DNA of 64,000 bases from Anas platyrhynchos (taxonomy: Eukaryota > Chordata > Aves > Anseriformes > Anatidae), in NCBI RefSeq assembly GCF_047663525.1, contig NC_092616.1, positions 2,083,501 through 2,147,500 on the forward strand, in the 5' to 3' direction. The notes under the pieces are model-generated. The model saw only the letters and a list, made by a program, of their open reading frames with translations, made no database searches and was not told where the DNA came from. Positions within the stretch are counted from its first letter, which is position 1, and every line of letters begins with the position of its first letter. Below, piece after piece: positions 55,101 through 64,000 of the stretch. Position numbers and translations under genes: made by a program.

Positions 55101-56437
55101 CTGCGGGACCATGTGTGGGGCAGTGGGGCTGGGACGATGCAGGGACAGGGCGCTGAGAGGAGCCACGAAGGATCTGCCAGGGGGTGACAGCAAGGACAGG
55201 CTCCAAAACAGAAATTTATGGTGGAGATGGAGGTATGGTTTTAGCAAGGGCAGAGCTCACCTGGAAGTGGTGTTACCAAGAAAAGTCAAGAGCAAAGAGA
55301 AGAGCTTCTGCTGGAGCTAAGGCTCAGATTTCTCACCCAGCTCACCCAGGGCTCGTCCTGAGCAAGGTGGCCACGAACCCTTCCTGCCCTCCTGCCTGCC
55401 CCACGCCGCCAAGTGGCTGCAGCAGAGGGGACCCCCAGCCAGCCCCTCGATGGGGCTCTGCCAGCCCCTCGCCCTCCCCTCTGCAGTGACGTCATTGCTG
55501 CCCAGGGGGCTCTCTGATGCGCGGGATGATGTCACAGTGCCTGCCGGCCAGCCCTTCTGAGGGCCAATCAGGCTGCTGCAGTGGCAGTGACCTCACTCCA
55601 GCCCCCTCCCCACGGCCTGCCTCTCCCCTTCCCTCTCCCCTGTCTGGACCCCAGGGACAAAAGTTGGTGTTACGCAGCAGCTTTGCAGTGGTGGCCTCCG
55701 TGGTGGTTTTGCCAGGGAGGACATCTGCCCATGTGCCAAAAGGACCTACTACCACCAAGATGCATTTGGTGTTTCAAGCTGTCACTGGCCTTGCAAAGTC
55801 TTTCTGCAGTTGTGCCTAGGGACCTTCACTCCATTGGTCCTGGACTGGGGCTTTCACTTCAGCTGAACCGGTGTTGGTTGTGGCACAAGCAAGATGCCTC
55901 TTACAGCTGCGCTCTGCATCCTCCTTCATGGGAGGGCACCACTCCGTGTCCTTCACTGTGCTCGCAGTATTTGTCTTAGCTCACGGATGAACCGGATTTA
56001 ATCTGCTTGAGTCTTCTGAGGCCCAATCCGAGGCATATTGCCTGCTGCACCTACAGCACAATAACTATCATTTCCCCTTACTATGCTGATTGACCTGAAA
56101 GGTCTGTTCATATTAATCGCTTTTAATTTCCCTAAATGGAAGAGGGCATATTTCCAGACTGGGACAAGCTGCTGGGCTCTGCCACAGCCACTCACAGTCA
56201 CCTGCTCTAGAGTCTTTCAGCCTCAGTTTGTCAAATGTAACTCAACACGAGTTTCTCAGGGTCTCAATTGCCATTTCAAGTGTAGTTAACTCCAGCAATC
56301 CACTGGCAAGTGTGCCAGGATGCATGGTGCATTCCCACAGGAATCCCTTGCAGAACGTATGGTCTTGTCCAGGCCGTAGTCTCGAGTTCCCAGACTGCAG
56401 TGGCTGCCTTCCAATGATTGTGACTTATGTTAGACTC
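55101..56437. other. Intergenic region at the axis of the OR inverted repeat
   Basis: No gene recognised. A GC-rich part at about 55480-55700 has TGACGTCA (55488), a second ATGATGTCAC and GGCCAATCAGG (about 55562), so a promoter or LTR fragment is possible; no exon follows that I can support. The remainder is ordinary sequence lying between the convergent receptors. Confidence 0.4.
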
Positions 56438-56520
56438 AGAAACATAGAACCATAGTGCCATGTAGGTTGGGAAAGACCTGCCACATCATTTGGGTCAGGC
56501 CAAAGACGACAAGCTAACAA
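56438..56520 (-). mobile_element. CR1 3' tip, reverse orientation
   Basis: CAGAAACATAGAACCATAGT, followed by GTAGGTTGGGAAAGACCTGC, is the reverse complement of a diverged CR1 3' end. Confidence 0.65.
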
Positions 56521-57039
56521 ACTCTGATCTTTATACAGCTCTTCCTGATAAATTCGGCAGTGGCCCTGTGTTACCTTTGTTTCCTCTTTAACTGTAACTT
56601 CAGCAGGAATAGTTCATCTTGGTACCATGGCACAAGCATACAGAGGTCAGTGTCCCCTGCTGTGTCCCATTCTCCTTGCAGCAAACCCTCAGAGGCCTTC
56701 AGCCCCTCCGTAGCATTCCTGGGGGTCTTCAGGCATCTCCTTCCACCCAGGACCAGGGCAGCCTGCCCTGACCTGCTGCAGAGAGAAAAAGGTTTACTAT
56801 TCCTGTTTATTAATCCACTGAAAATAGATCTCAGAGAAAGAAATTGCTCCAGCTTCATTTATTTTGATAAAATACACAGAGAGCCTTTTTTCACTGAAAC
56901 CATAGGTCACACAGACAAGGGAATACTCAGGTAGAAGGAAGTGAAGGGCTTTTCTGTGTAGACAACATTACAACAAGGACACAAAGGAAAAACAACCAAA
57001 TAAATCAACAAACACCAAAGAGAAAGGCAAGAGTGCCTG

Positions 57040-58017
57040 TCATGACATACGCTGGGAGTCATTTGCAGAAAAAGGTAGACAGTCTGTGGCCACAGATAAA
57101 AACCCAATCAACAGTTTCCATATTGAATCCCTGAAATCCTGGTTCCTCATGCTGTAGATGAAGGGGTTCAATACTGGAGGCAGCACTGAGTACAGAACTG
57201 CCACAATGAGGTTCAGGTTTGGGGAGGAGATGGAAGGGGGCTTCAGGTAGGCAAATATGACAGTGCTGAAAAAGAGTGAGACAACAGAGAGGTGAGGGAT
57301 GCATGTGGAAAAGGATTTGTGCCGGCCCTGCTCAGAGGGGATCCTCAGCACAGCCCTGAAGATCTGCACATAGGACAGAACAATGAAAACAAAACATCCA
57401 AAACCCAAAAAGGAAGTGAACGTGAGAAGCCCAGCTTCCCTGAGGTAGGAGTCTGTGCAAGAGAGCTTGAGGACCTGGGGGATTTCACAGAAGAACTGGT
57501 CCACAGCATTGCCTTGGCAGAGGGGCAGGGAAAATGTATTGGCAGTGTGCAGCAGAGCATAGAGAAAGCCACTGCCCCAGGCAGCTGCTGCCATCTGGGC
57601 ACAAGCGCTGCTACCCAGGAGGGTCCTGTAGTGCAGGGGCTTGCAGATGGCAATGTAGCGGTCATAGGACATGACAGTGAGAAGAAAATACTCTGCTGAT
57701 ATCAAGAAGATAAATGAAAAGACCTGTGCAACACATCCTGCATAGGAAATGGCCCTCGTATCCCAGAGGGAACTGGCCATGGCTTTGGGGACAGTGGTGG
57801 AGATGCAGCCCAGGTCGAGGAGGGCGAGGTTGAGGAGGAAGAAGTACATGGGGGTGTGGAGGCGGTGGTCGCAGGCTGTGGCTGTGAGGATGAGGCCGTT
57901 GCCCAGGAGGGCAGCCAGGTAGATGCCCAGGAAGAGCGCGAAGTGCAGGAGCTGCAGCTCCCGTGTGTCTGCGAACGGCAGGAGGAGGAACTCAGTGATG
58001 GAGCTGCTGTTGGACAT
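57040..58017 (-). CDS. Olfactory receptor, OR14 family
   Basis: Intact 325-residue receptor on the minus strand, convergent with the receptor at 53044 and its closest relative here. Start chosen at ATG 58017-58015 (MSNSSS, glycosylation site), which aligns with the other copy; another ATG nine bases upstream would add three residues. It shows LLGNG, PMYFFL, MSYDRYIAICKPLHY, the FFCEIPQVLKLSC loop, FSTCIPHLSVV and NPFIYSMRN. The C-terminal tail is about 14 residues longer than in the other receptor because the stop differs. A CCTAGACACAG-type acceptor region lies just upstream. Functional by sequence; odorant unknown. Confidence 0.95.
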   Translation of the reverse strand: MSNSSSITEFLLLPFADTRELQLLHFALFLGIYLAALLGNGLILTATACDHRLHTPMYFFLLNLALLDLGCISTTVPKAMASSLWDTRAISYAGCVAQVFSFIFLISAEYFLLTVMSYDRYIAICKPLHYRTLLGSSACAQMAAAAWGSGFLYALLHTANTFSLPLCQGNAVDQFFCEIPQVLKLSCTDSYLREAGLLTFTSFLGFGCFVFIVLSYVQIFRAVLRIPSEQGRHKSFSTCIPHLSVVSLFFSTVIFAYLKPPSISSPNLNLIVAVLYSVLPPVLNPFIYSMRNQDFRDSIWKLLIGFLSVATDCLPFSANDSQRMS

Positions 58018-58099
58018 CTGAGACATCCTAGACACAGGGATGATCCAAGGAAGGAAAGACAGTGATAATGAGGAGAGGGATCTCTGAGAAAAACTTAAT

Positions 58100-58975
58100 C
58101 CATGTCTCACTGAAACCCCCTACAGTGACTTTCCCATTTCTGGGACTTTTCTCCTGCTCTGTTGTTTGAGCTTTGGATGGTGCTACAGTCAAGTGCTACT
58201 GGGAGTAGGGACACTGCTATGGACTTTGGAGGAGTCACGCCTGTCCTACAGGTCTAAACATAAAGAAATCAGGAGAGACCTCTGATTAAATCTACCTCTG
58301 ATATATGTGGACTTCCCAGCATTACCATTCTCAACACTCTTGACTGCCAAACAGCATTTGTGGTTTAATTTGTTCCAACTGCATCTGTGACACTCAGAGG
58401 AGTCTTTTGAGGGTAGAAAACCCTGGCATTTTTCCTACATTCTAGGTGAGATTTTGTGAATGTCCTGTGAGGATTTTGTGAAGTGCAGTGAGGATAACCA
58501 GTCTGTCCATCTACCCTGGTCTCAGCCAGACTCCTTTAGGGCTCAGTCGAGTTGCCCACAGTGAACTGCTCAATGATTGTGGCCTCCAGAATGTCTGGGA
58601 AGATGATTCACCTTTTTCCTTCCCTCCAGACTGCATTGCCCCAAGCCCCAGAGTTTAGAAGGGGGTTTGGGCACCTTTCCTCTAAGGACAGATCTGCGTG
58701 GTGGGACCAAGAGGGTCAGAGCTTGAGCTGCTGCTGAAAGCCAGATCTGCAGGGAGCCATAAAGCAACAACAGCAACACTAGGTGTAGGAACAGAGAGAA
58801 ATAGCACAGGGCTTCTGCCAGGGGAGGCAAGGCCAGGGAGGGACTGAAAAGAACTCAGGAGACTCTGCTCTGCTGGAGGTTCTGCTGCTGATGTTATGAG
58901 TCGCGTTCTCAATCCTGTGACCTAGAGGGCAGAGAGGTGCCAGACTACTCTGTTAGCACTGTCCTACCATTCCCT
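58100..58975. other. Upstream region of the minus-strand receptor
   Basis: Counterpart of 52330-53010 by position, with weak similarity. No gene seen; it may hold noncoding 5' exons of the receptor at 57040. Confidence 0.4.
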
Positions 58976-58979
58976 GCCC

Positions 58980-61390
58980 ATGGCTCTGCTGCCTGCAGCT
59001 GTCCCTGCCTGCAGCTGGGTCTCTGTCCCCACGCCTCCAGCCTGCAGCTCACAGCCCCCATCCCACCCGCTGGGTGCTCAGCTCTGCCCTGCAGGCACCT
59101 TCTGGCAGCAGGGCTCTGCCCAGGGGCAGCTCGCTGGGGACATGTCCTAGAGCCCAGGTCACGCAGACCCTGCTGACACTGCGTGAGTGGTGGTGGAGCA
59201 TTCTAGGGGTTGAGAGGCAGGAAAGGGACTTGCTGTGGTCCTTGTAATGCTGCTTGTGAAGTCTTAGATGTAAAAGCCCCTATCCTGAAACAGCAGACTT
59301 TATTTCTCTTCTCACTGAGGCAAAGAAGAGAAAAACGTAAGCAGAGAGTCTGGAAAGCTAAGAGTGAACAGGAATTCTCACCTTTATCCCTGCTCTTTCA
59401 AAGTCCCCGTGGATACATCCTGCCTGCACTGTGGAGCTGTGAGCAGGCTGCCCCAGGTAGCAGCCTCCCACCAGCAGCAGGACCCTGCCCTGCCAGGGGG
59501 GGCTCCTTCCACCCGCAGCTTCTCCCCGCAGCGCCCTGGGCAGCTCCCCGGGCAGGCTGAGTGCTGAGCCTGGCAGGCCGCAGAGGCCCTGGCCCGGCAC
59601 ACAGCCCCTGGGGCACAGCAGGGACCCTGCTCTGCACCACAGCCCTGGACACCCCTGCCTGCACCCCCGGCTTCTCCTGCCTCCACGAACTGCGGCTGCA
59701 TTGCCCTCCAGACAGACACTTACCGGGTGCAGGGCTGGGAAGTCTTCTCCTGCAGGGAGCTCTGGGTATGCTGCCACTTCTGCCTGCCTTTAAGCACTGT
59801 GTCTCTGCAGGCAGTGCCCCCAGGCCTGCTGCGCTGTGCAGAGGAGCTGCTCCTGGGCAGAGCTGTCTCTCTGCAGCGCTGCCCGCTTGCCAGGAGCTCC
59901 CCTTGGGCCCAGGAGCCCGGCCCAGCTCAGCAGCAGAGGCCCAGCCCAAGGCCTCCCTTGCTCTGCCCCCCACCAGGCTCCCTGCACATGGCCCTGGGGC
60001 TCCAGGGCTCACAGCTCCTAGAAGGCAGCAGGGTCTCTCCTGGGGAACACACTTGCAAGCAGACAAAGCAAACACTGACTGGCCCTCTCTAAACACTGTG
60101 CTGACTGATTTCTGCAGCAGGAATTGCCCTACCTGGGTGCAGGGCTAAGGGACGTGCCAAAGTTCCTCTCTGTTGTTCAACTTATTTATCAGTGAAGTGG
60201 ATGATGTAACAGAGTGTACCTTCAGCAGCTTTGCTGATGACACAAAGCTGGGAGGAGAGGCTGATACCCCAGAGGGCTGTGCTGGCATTCAGAGGGACCC
60301 TGACAGGCTGGAGAGACAGGTTGAGAGAAACCCCATGAAGTTCAATAAGGGGAAGTGCAGGGTCCTGTCTCCTTACTAGGGAGGAAAACCCCCAGCACAA
60401 ATACAGGCTGGGAATGACCTGCTGGAGAGCAGTTTTGCAGAGAAGGACCTGGGATTCCTGGGGGACATCAGGCTGATCACAAGTCAACAGTGTGCCCTTG
60501 TGGCCAAGAAGGCCAACGGGATCCTTGGGTGCATTCGGAAGAGTGTTGCCAGGAGGCTAAGGGAGTTGATCCTCCCCCTCTACTCAGCCTGTACTAGTGC
60601 TTGGGGTTATTCCTCGCTAGGAAGGAGACACCACCTTTTCTTTGTGGTGTCAAATGCATGAGAATCCTGACAGGGTCAGAAAAGTGGCCATTTAGTTGGA
60701 GAATAACTAATAGGGCTGAATTCTCCTGAAACGCTGCTTGTTGCTTGACAGAGTGGCACACTGCCATAGTCATGGTGACAGCCTGGCAGCTTTGTGCCTG
60801 CGTATTACTGTGAGATCAGCCATGGGATGTAGGCTTTCTTCCTTGTCTCTTCCGTTGAGAGATGGGTTTTGCCTCTCAGCAGAAGCTATTGCTGCCACAT
60901 GTCACCTGGGCAAGCTCTGTGAGTGGCATGCAGCCTTGGGGCCCAAACCTGTGCAAAGACTTGGTTCTCTTGCTTTCCAATATTCACTGGCATTCATTCC
61001 AAGCCAAGCAACCCAAGGCCTTCACCAGAGCTGGTCATCAGGGAAAAGCACTTCCAGGACTCCTTGCAACAGGCTGCAATAATTCTGCTATAGCTTATGT
61101 CAATCGTGAGTCCCTGGAGTGCTTTGGACTCTTCTAGAGGTGACTTTGGAGTATGGGAATGCTCTATACAAACACAAAAGAGCTTTGATATTTTAGCTTG
61201 TGCTCAGTGACTTCTGTCCTAGAGCGTGGCAGGTTATTGAATGAAAGCCTGGAATATCTGGAGTGCATCCTTGTCCTAGAGCCACTCACACACTGGCTGA
61301 CACTGACTGGGTTACTGAATATACAGTCTGGTGGGGGACTTCAGCTTCCCGGATGTCTTCTGGAAAGACAATACAGCCATGCTGCCAAGG
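58980..61390. repeat. Right arm of the OR-cluster inverted repeat
   Basis: Mirror of 49992-52330 (landmarks given there). It includes the GC-rich block (59515-60005), a CR1 fragment (60170-60620) and sequence that matches the part right next to the class II provirus in the left arm. It is more diverged than the CCDC81-like palindrome, so it is older. Confidence 0.8.
60170..60620 (+). mobile_element. CR1 reverse-transcriptase fragment
   Basis: Plus translation shows FADDTKLGGEAD and IQRDPDRLERQVERNPMKF, typical of CR1 around and after the FADD active site. It stops in frame at about 60379 and continues as CR1 nucleotide similarity (GCATTCGGAAGAGTGTTGCC) to about 60620. It is truncated at both ends. 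Confidence 0.9.
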
Positions 61391-61937
61391 CACCACACAT
61401 GGCAGTGCACATTCAGGGCTGGGAGGAACTCCCCTCATTATAATCCCAATGGCACCCTCAGGGTCCCTTCCTGCCATGGCCCTCCTTCCTTTGCAGCCTT
61501 CTCCAGCCCATGGCCCCTGCCCTGACCCAGCCACGTCCCATGGGGTCCTCTGCAGACAGCCCAGCTCCAGGTCGGCAGGGCTCTGGGCCAGGACAGAGGC
61601 CGACAGAGGTGGCTGTTCACCCAACACAGACCTCGAGCACGGCTCTTCCATCTCCCTGATCTCTGCCCACCTCCCTGCCCTCATCCCAGCCCAGTGCCAG
61701 TGGTCCTCAGGGTAGTGCCCACCACAGGCTGCTGCAGGACTCTGGGCACTGCCACCACAGCCCCAGCCCCTCTGAAGGGCACAGCAGCTCCTGGGGTACA
61801 GAGGGCTCAGCCCCACAGATGGGGACTTCCATGGCACAAGCATACAGAGGTCAGTGTCCCCTGCTGTGTCTCCTTCTCTCTTCTGCAGAAGATCCCCTTG
61901 AAGCCTGCAGCCCCTCAGTGCCATCCCTGACAGCACT
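61391..61937 (-). repeat. OR 3'-flank block, copy 3
   Basis: Inverted relative of 54410-55100, lying downstream of the OR relic at 61938 on the minus strand. It shares the GGGCACTGCCACCACAGCC and GGCACAAGCATACAGAGGTC segments. No coding evidence. Confidence 0.7.
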
Positions 61938-62223
61938 TGACATCCACGACATCACTTTCCTAATGGCAGAAATGGTCTCCCCTTGTGCTCCTGGTTCCTT
62001 GTGCAGTAGATGAGGGGGTTCACTGCTGGGAGCATCACTGAGTACAGGACAGCCATCACCAGGTCCAAGGATGGGGATGAGATGGGAGGGCACTTCAGGT
62101 AGGCAAAAAAGGTACTCCTGAGAAACAGGAAGACCACAGCCAGGTGAGGGAGGCACGTGGAGAAGGCTTTGCGCCATCCCTGCTTAGCGGGCATCCTCAG
62201 CACAGCAATGAAAATCTGCATAT
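61938..62223 (-). pseudogene. OR14-like relic (TM5 end to C-terminus)
   Basis: The minus-strand translation begins at SYMQIFIAVLRMP, continues with FSTCLPHLAVVFLFL and ends with VLYSVMLPAVNPLIY and a tail. An extra roughly 14 bp (about 61975-61988) interrupts the tail before AIRKVMSWM. Everything from the start to TM5 is missing, and the upstream sequence is unrelated. It is a 3' fragment like the one at 30279. Confidence 0.9.
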
Positions 62224-62683
62224 AGCTAATGGACTCTCCTGGCAGCTTCACATTTATGTCCTGGAGGATGTCTTCTGCTGTGTCCCATGTGGGACAGTCA
62301 TGCCTATGTACCTCAGTGACCATCTCTGCTGCCATTAGACACCAACAGGTTGCTCCTAAATCCTATGCTTGGTCTCTCCCAAATCCATGCAGCAACATAG
62401 GGAGCAACTGCACAGCCCTGATTTTGGCACAAGCTCTGAAAGAAGAGTGAAGCATTCAGACTGCACTACGAAGATGCTGTTTTATTAAGCAGATACTAAA
62501 ACCGTCAGTGCTGTCCTACTGTGAGACATGTTTAAAGAGCCTCCAGAGTAAACAGAGCGGTATCATTACTCATTACAGACATCTGCAAATGTTTCTCTAA
62601 GAACATAAATGGTAATGACATTAAAGATAACAATGAAAATATACATATGAAACAAGGATGAGGCCTTCATGGGGATAGGAAAG
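62224..62683. other. Intergenic, between OR relic and receptor
   Basis: No gene seen. An AATAAA on the minus strand is suggested by TTTTATTAAG near 62479, about 200 bp after the stop of the receptor at 62684, and may be its polyadenylation signal. Confidence 0.45.
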
Positions 62684-63643
62684 TCACTTGTGTCGAAAGA
62701 AGGGGAATTTATCACCACACAGAAACATCCATGAAATCATTTGTCTAATGGCACCCTTGAGCTCCTGGTTCCTCATGCTGTAGATGAGGGGGTTCAGTGC
62801 TGGAGGCATCACCGAGTACAGAACTGCCACCAGTAGGTCAGAGGATGGGGAGGAAATGCTCAGGGGCTTCAGGTAGGCAAAAATGGCTGTGCTGAGAAAA
62901 AGAGAGACCACAGCCAGGTGAGGGAGGCATGTGGAAAAGGCTTTATGCCGTCCCTCCTCGGGAGGCACCCTCAGCACAGCTCTGAAGATCTGTACATAGG
63001 AAAAGACAATGAAAGCAAAGCATCCAGATGTCAAACAAGCATTAAACAGAAGCACCCAAACTTCCCTGAGATAGGAGTCTGTACATGAGAGCTTGAGGAT
63101 CTGGGGAATTTCACAGAAGAACTGTTTCACAGCATTGCCTTGGCAGAGGGGTAGAGAAAATGTACTGGCAGTGTGCATCAGAGCATAGAGAACCCCACTG
63201 CCCCAGGCAGCTGCTGCCGTCTGGGCACAAGCTCTCCTGCCCAGGAGGGTCCCATAGTGCAGGGGCTTGCAGATGGCAACGTAGCGATCATACGCCATGG
63301 TGGTGAGAATTGAAAACTCTGCTGATATGAAGAAAACAAACAGAAAGACCTGTGCAACACATCCTGCATAGGAAATGGCCCTGGTGTCCCAGTGGGAATT
63401 GGCCATGGCTTTGGGCAGAGTGGTGGAGATGCAGCCCAGGTCGAGGAGGGCGAGGTTGAGGAGGAAGAAGTACATGGGGGTGTGGAGGCGGTGGTCACAG
63501 GCTATGGCGGTGAGGATGAGGCCGTTGCCCAGGAGGGCAGCCAGGTAGATGCCCAGGAAGAGTGCGAAGTGCAGGAGCTGCAACTCCCGCGTGTCTGCAA
63601 ATGGCAGGAGGAGGAACTCTGTGATGGAGCTGCTGTTGGATGT
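62684..63643 (-). CDS. OR14-like receptor with lost canonical start codon
   Basis: The receptor body is intact from the N-terminus to a stop at 62684: LLGNG, PMYFFL, MAYDRYVAICKPLHY, FFCEIPQILKLSC, FSTCLPHLAVV and NPLIYSMRN are all present. At the position of the conserved start, however, codon 63643-63641 is ACA, giving TSNSSS instead of MSNSSS. The next in-frame Met is in PMYFFL after TM1. Upstream the frame is open to an acceptor-like CTGTACAG (about 63671), so a start in an upstream exon is possible. Otherwise it is a recently silenced receptor. The first DRY-motif residues differ (MAYDRY for MSYDRY), which is tolerated in the family. Confidence 0.85.
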   Translation of the reverse strand, partial: TSNSSSITEFLLLPFADTRELQLLHFALFLGIYLAALLGNGLILTAIACDHRLHTPMYFFLLNLALLDLGCISTTLPKAMANSHWDTRAISYAGCVAQVFLFVFFISAEFSILTTMAYDRYVAICKPLHYGTLLGRRACAQTAAAAWGSGVLYALMHTASTFSLPLCQGNAVKQFFCEIPQILKLSCTDSYLREVWVLLFNACLTSGCFAFIVFSYVQIFRAVLRVPPEEGRHKAFSTCLPHLAVVSLFLSTAIFAYLKPLSISSPSSDLLVAVLYSVMPPALNPLIYSMRNQELKGAIRQMISWMFLCGDKFPFFRHK

Positions 63644-63671
63644 TTGCTGCCTGTTGGGTATAGGGATCTGT

Positions 63672-64000
63672 ACAGGTAGTAAAAGATAATGAAAAGTTAG
63701 AACAGTCTTCTCTGAGTGAAACCTATACCGTTCCTTGTAGACCCTCCCCCTGCCATACTTACAGGCTTTTCCTTTCTCTCCTGGAATCTTTCAGTTAGCT
63801 CCATGACATGATCTTCAGTTTTAAAGTTCACTGCACCATGAGGAGCAGGGAACTCTGCTCCTGGGCTCTTGAGGAAATCAGTCCTGACTCAGTGCAGTCA
63901 GTACACGGGAGCACGGCAGCTGGGCAAAGTTTTATATTCAGATTTTGTCAGATGAAATCCTTTCTCACACAGAAGGGCATGTCAGCATCTGCATTCCTGT
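63672..64000. other. Upstream flank of the receptor at 62684
   Basis: No gene seen. It would contain the intron and any 5' exon of the minus-strand receptor; the window ends before such an exon can be identified. Confidence 0.4.

Noticed and set aside
55480..55700. Promoter of an unlisted gene (CRE and CCAAT motifs)
   Set aside because: No exon or transcript structure can be supported next to it, so it is mentioned only within the intergenic entry.
57015..57040. Extension or frame error in the longer tail of the receptor at 57040
   Set aside because: Tail length varies among OR14 genes and the frame is intact; no defect is needed to explain it.

Overview
The window reads as a bird genome. 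It has CR1 retrotransposon ends with the ATTCTATG tail, avian-type ERVL and class II (ERVK-like) retroviruses, and intact olfactory receptor genes of the expanded avian OR14 (gamma-c) type. Genes have introns and no bacterial signals are present. I cannot name the species or the chromosome. Dense satellites, minisatellites, inverted duplications and young LTR elements suggest a repeat-rich microchromosome, subtelomeric or sex-chromosome segment; that placement is inference.

Layout. (1) 1-14353 is a continuous 14-bp satellite of roughly a thousand degenerate monomers, in two compositional domains, holding two copies of one CR1 tail. (2) 14354-18416 is an ERVL-type provirus inserted near the array edge. 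It keeps two 600-bp LTRs, a tRNA-Lys primer site and a broken pol; gag and most of reverse transcriptase are gone. (3) 18417-25640 is AT-rich and almost gene-free, with LTR and CR1 remnants. (4) 25640-31110 holds CR1 and olfactory-receptor-associated duplicated blocks and one receptor relic. (5) 31190-34640 holds minisatellites, including a 283-bp tandem array of eight RFX X-box-like sites beside YY1-like sites, a probable solo LTR and a 21-bp repeat. (6) 34691-47839 is the most striking part: a 12.5-kb imperfect palindrome built from copies of a CCDC81-like gene (HU-fold domains, basal-body/centrosome family). (7) 47840-49990 is a short minus-strand class II retrovirus that keeps little more than its LTRs and a truncated gag, sitting exactly on the palindrome edge. 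(8) 49992-64000 is an OR14 cluster, itself arranged as an inverted repeat: receptors at 53044-53979 (+), 57040-58017 (-) and 62684-63643 (-, start codon lost), plus a relic at 61938-62223.

The CCDC81-like locus is best modelled on the minus strand. A CpG-rich promoter with CCAAT, X-box and YY1 motifs lies at about 39.5-40.2 kb. HU-domain exons follow at 39030-39183, 38528-38784 and 38072-38142. A phase-compatible chain of 3' exons runs from 36541 to a stop at 34818, and an AATAAA lies at 34691-34696. A second copy (40826-42483) has an additional first HU exon but no 3' exons. A third, inverted copy (42848-43989) has a replaced exon start and a 1-bp deletion. The right palindrome arm has the promoter joined directly to the 3' exons, because about 1.6 kb holding the HU exons is missing, and carries a 4-bp insertion in one exon. 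The palindrome thus contains one largely intact body and several complementary fragments.

All identifications rest on reading motifs, splice sites, phases and repeats by eye. No database search was made, and divergence counts are manual.
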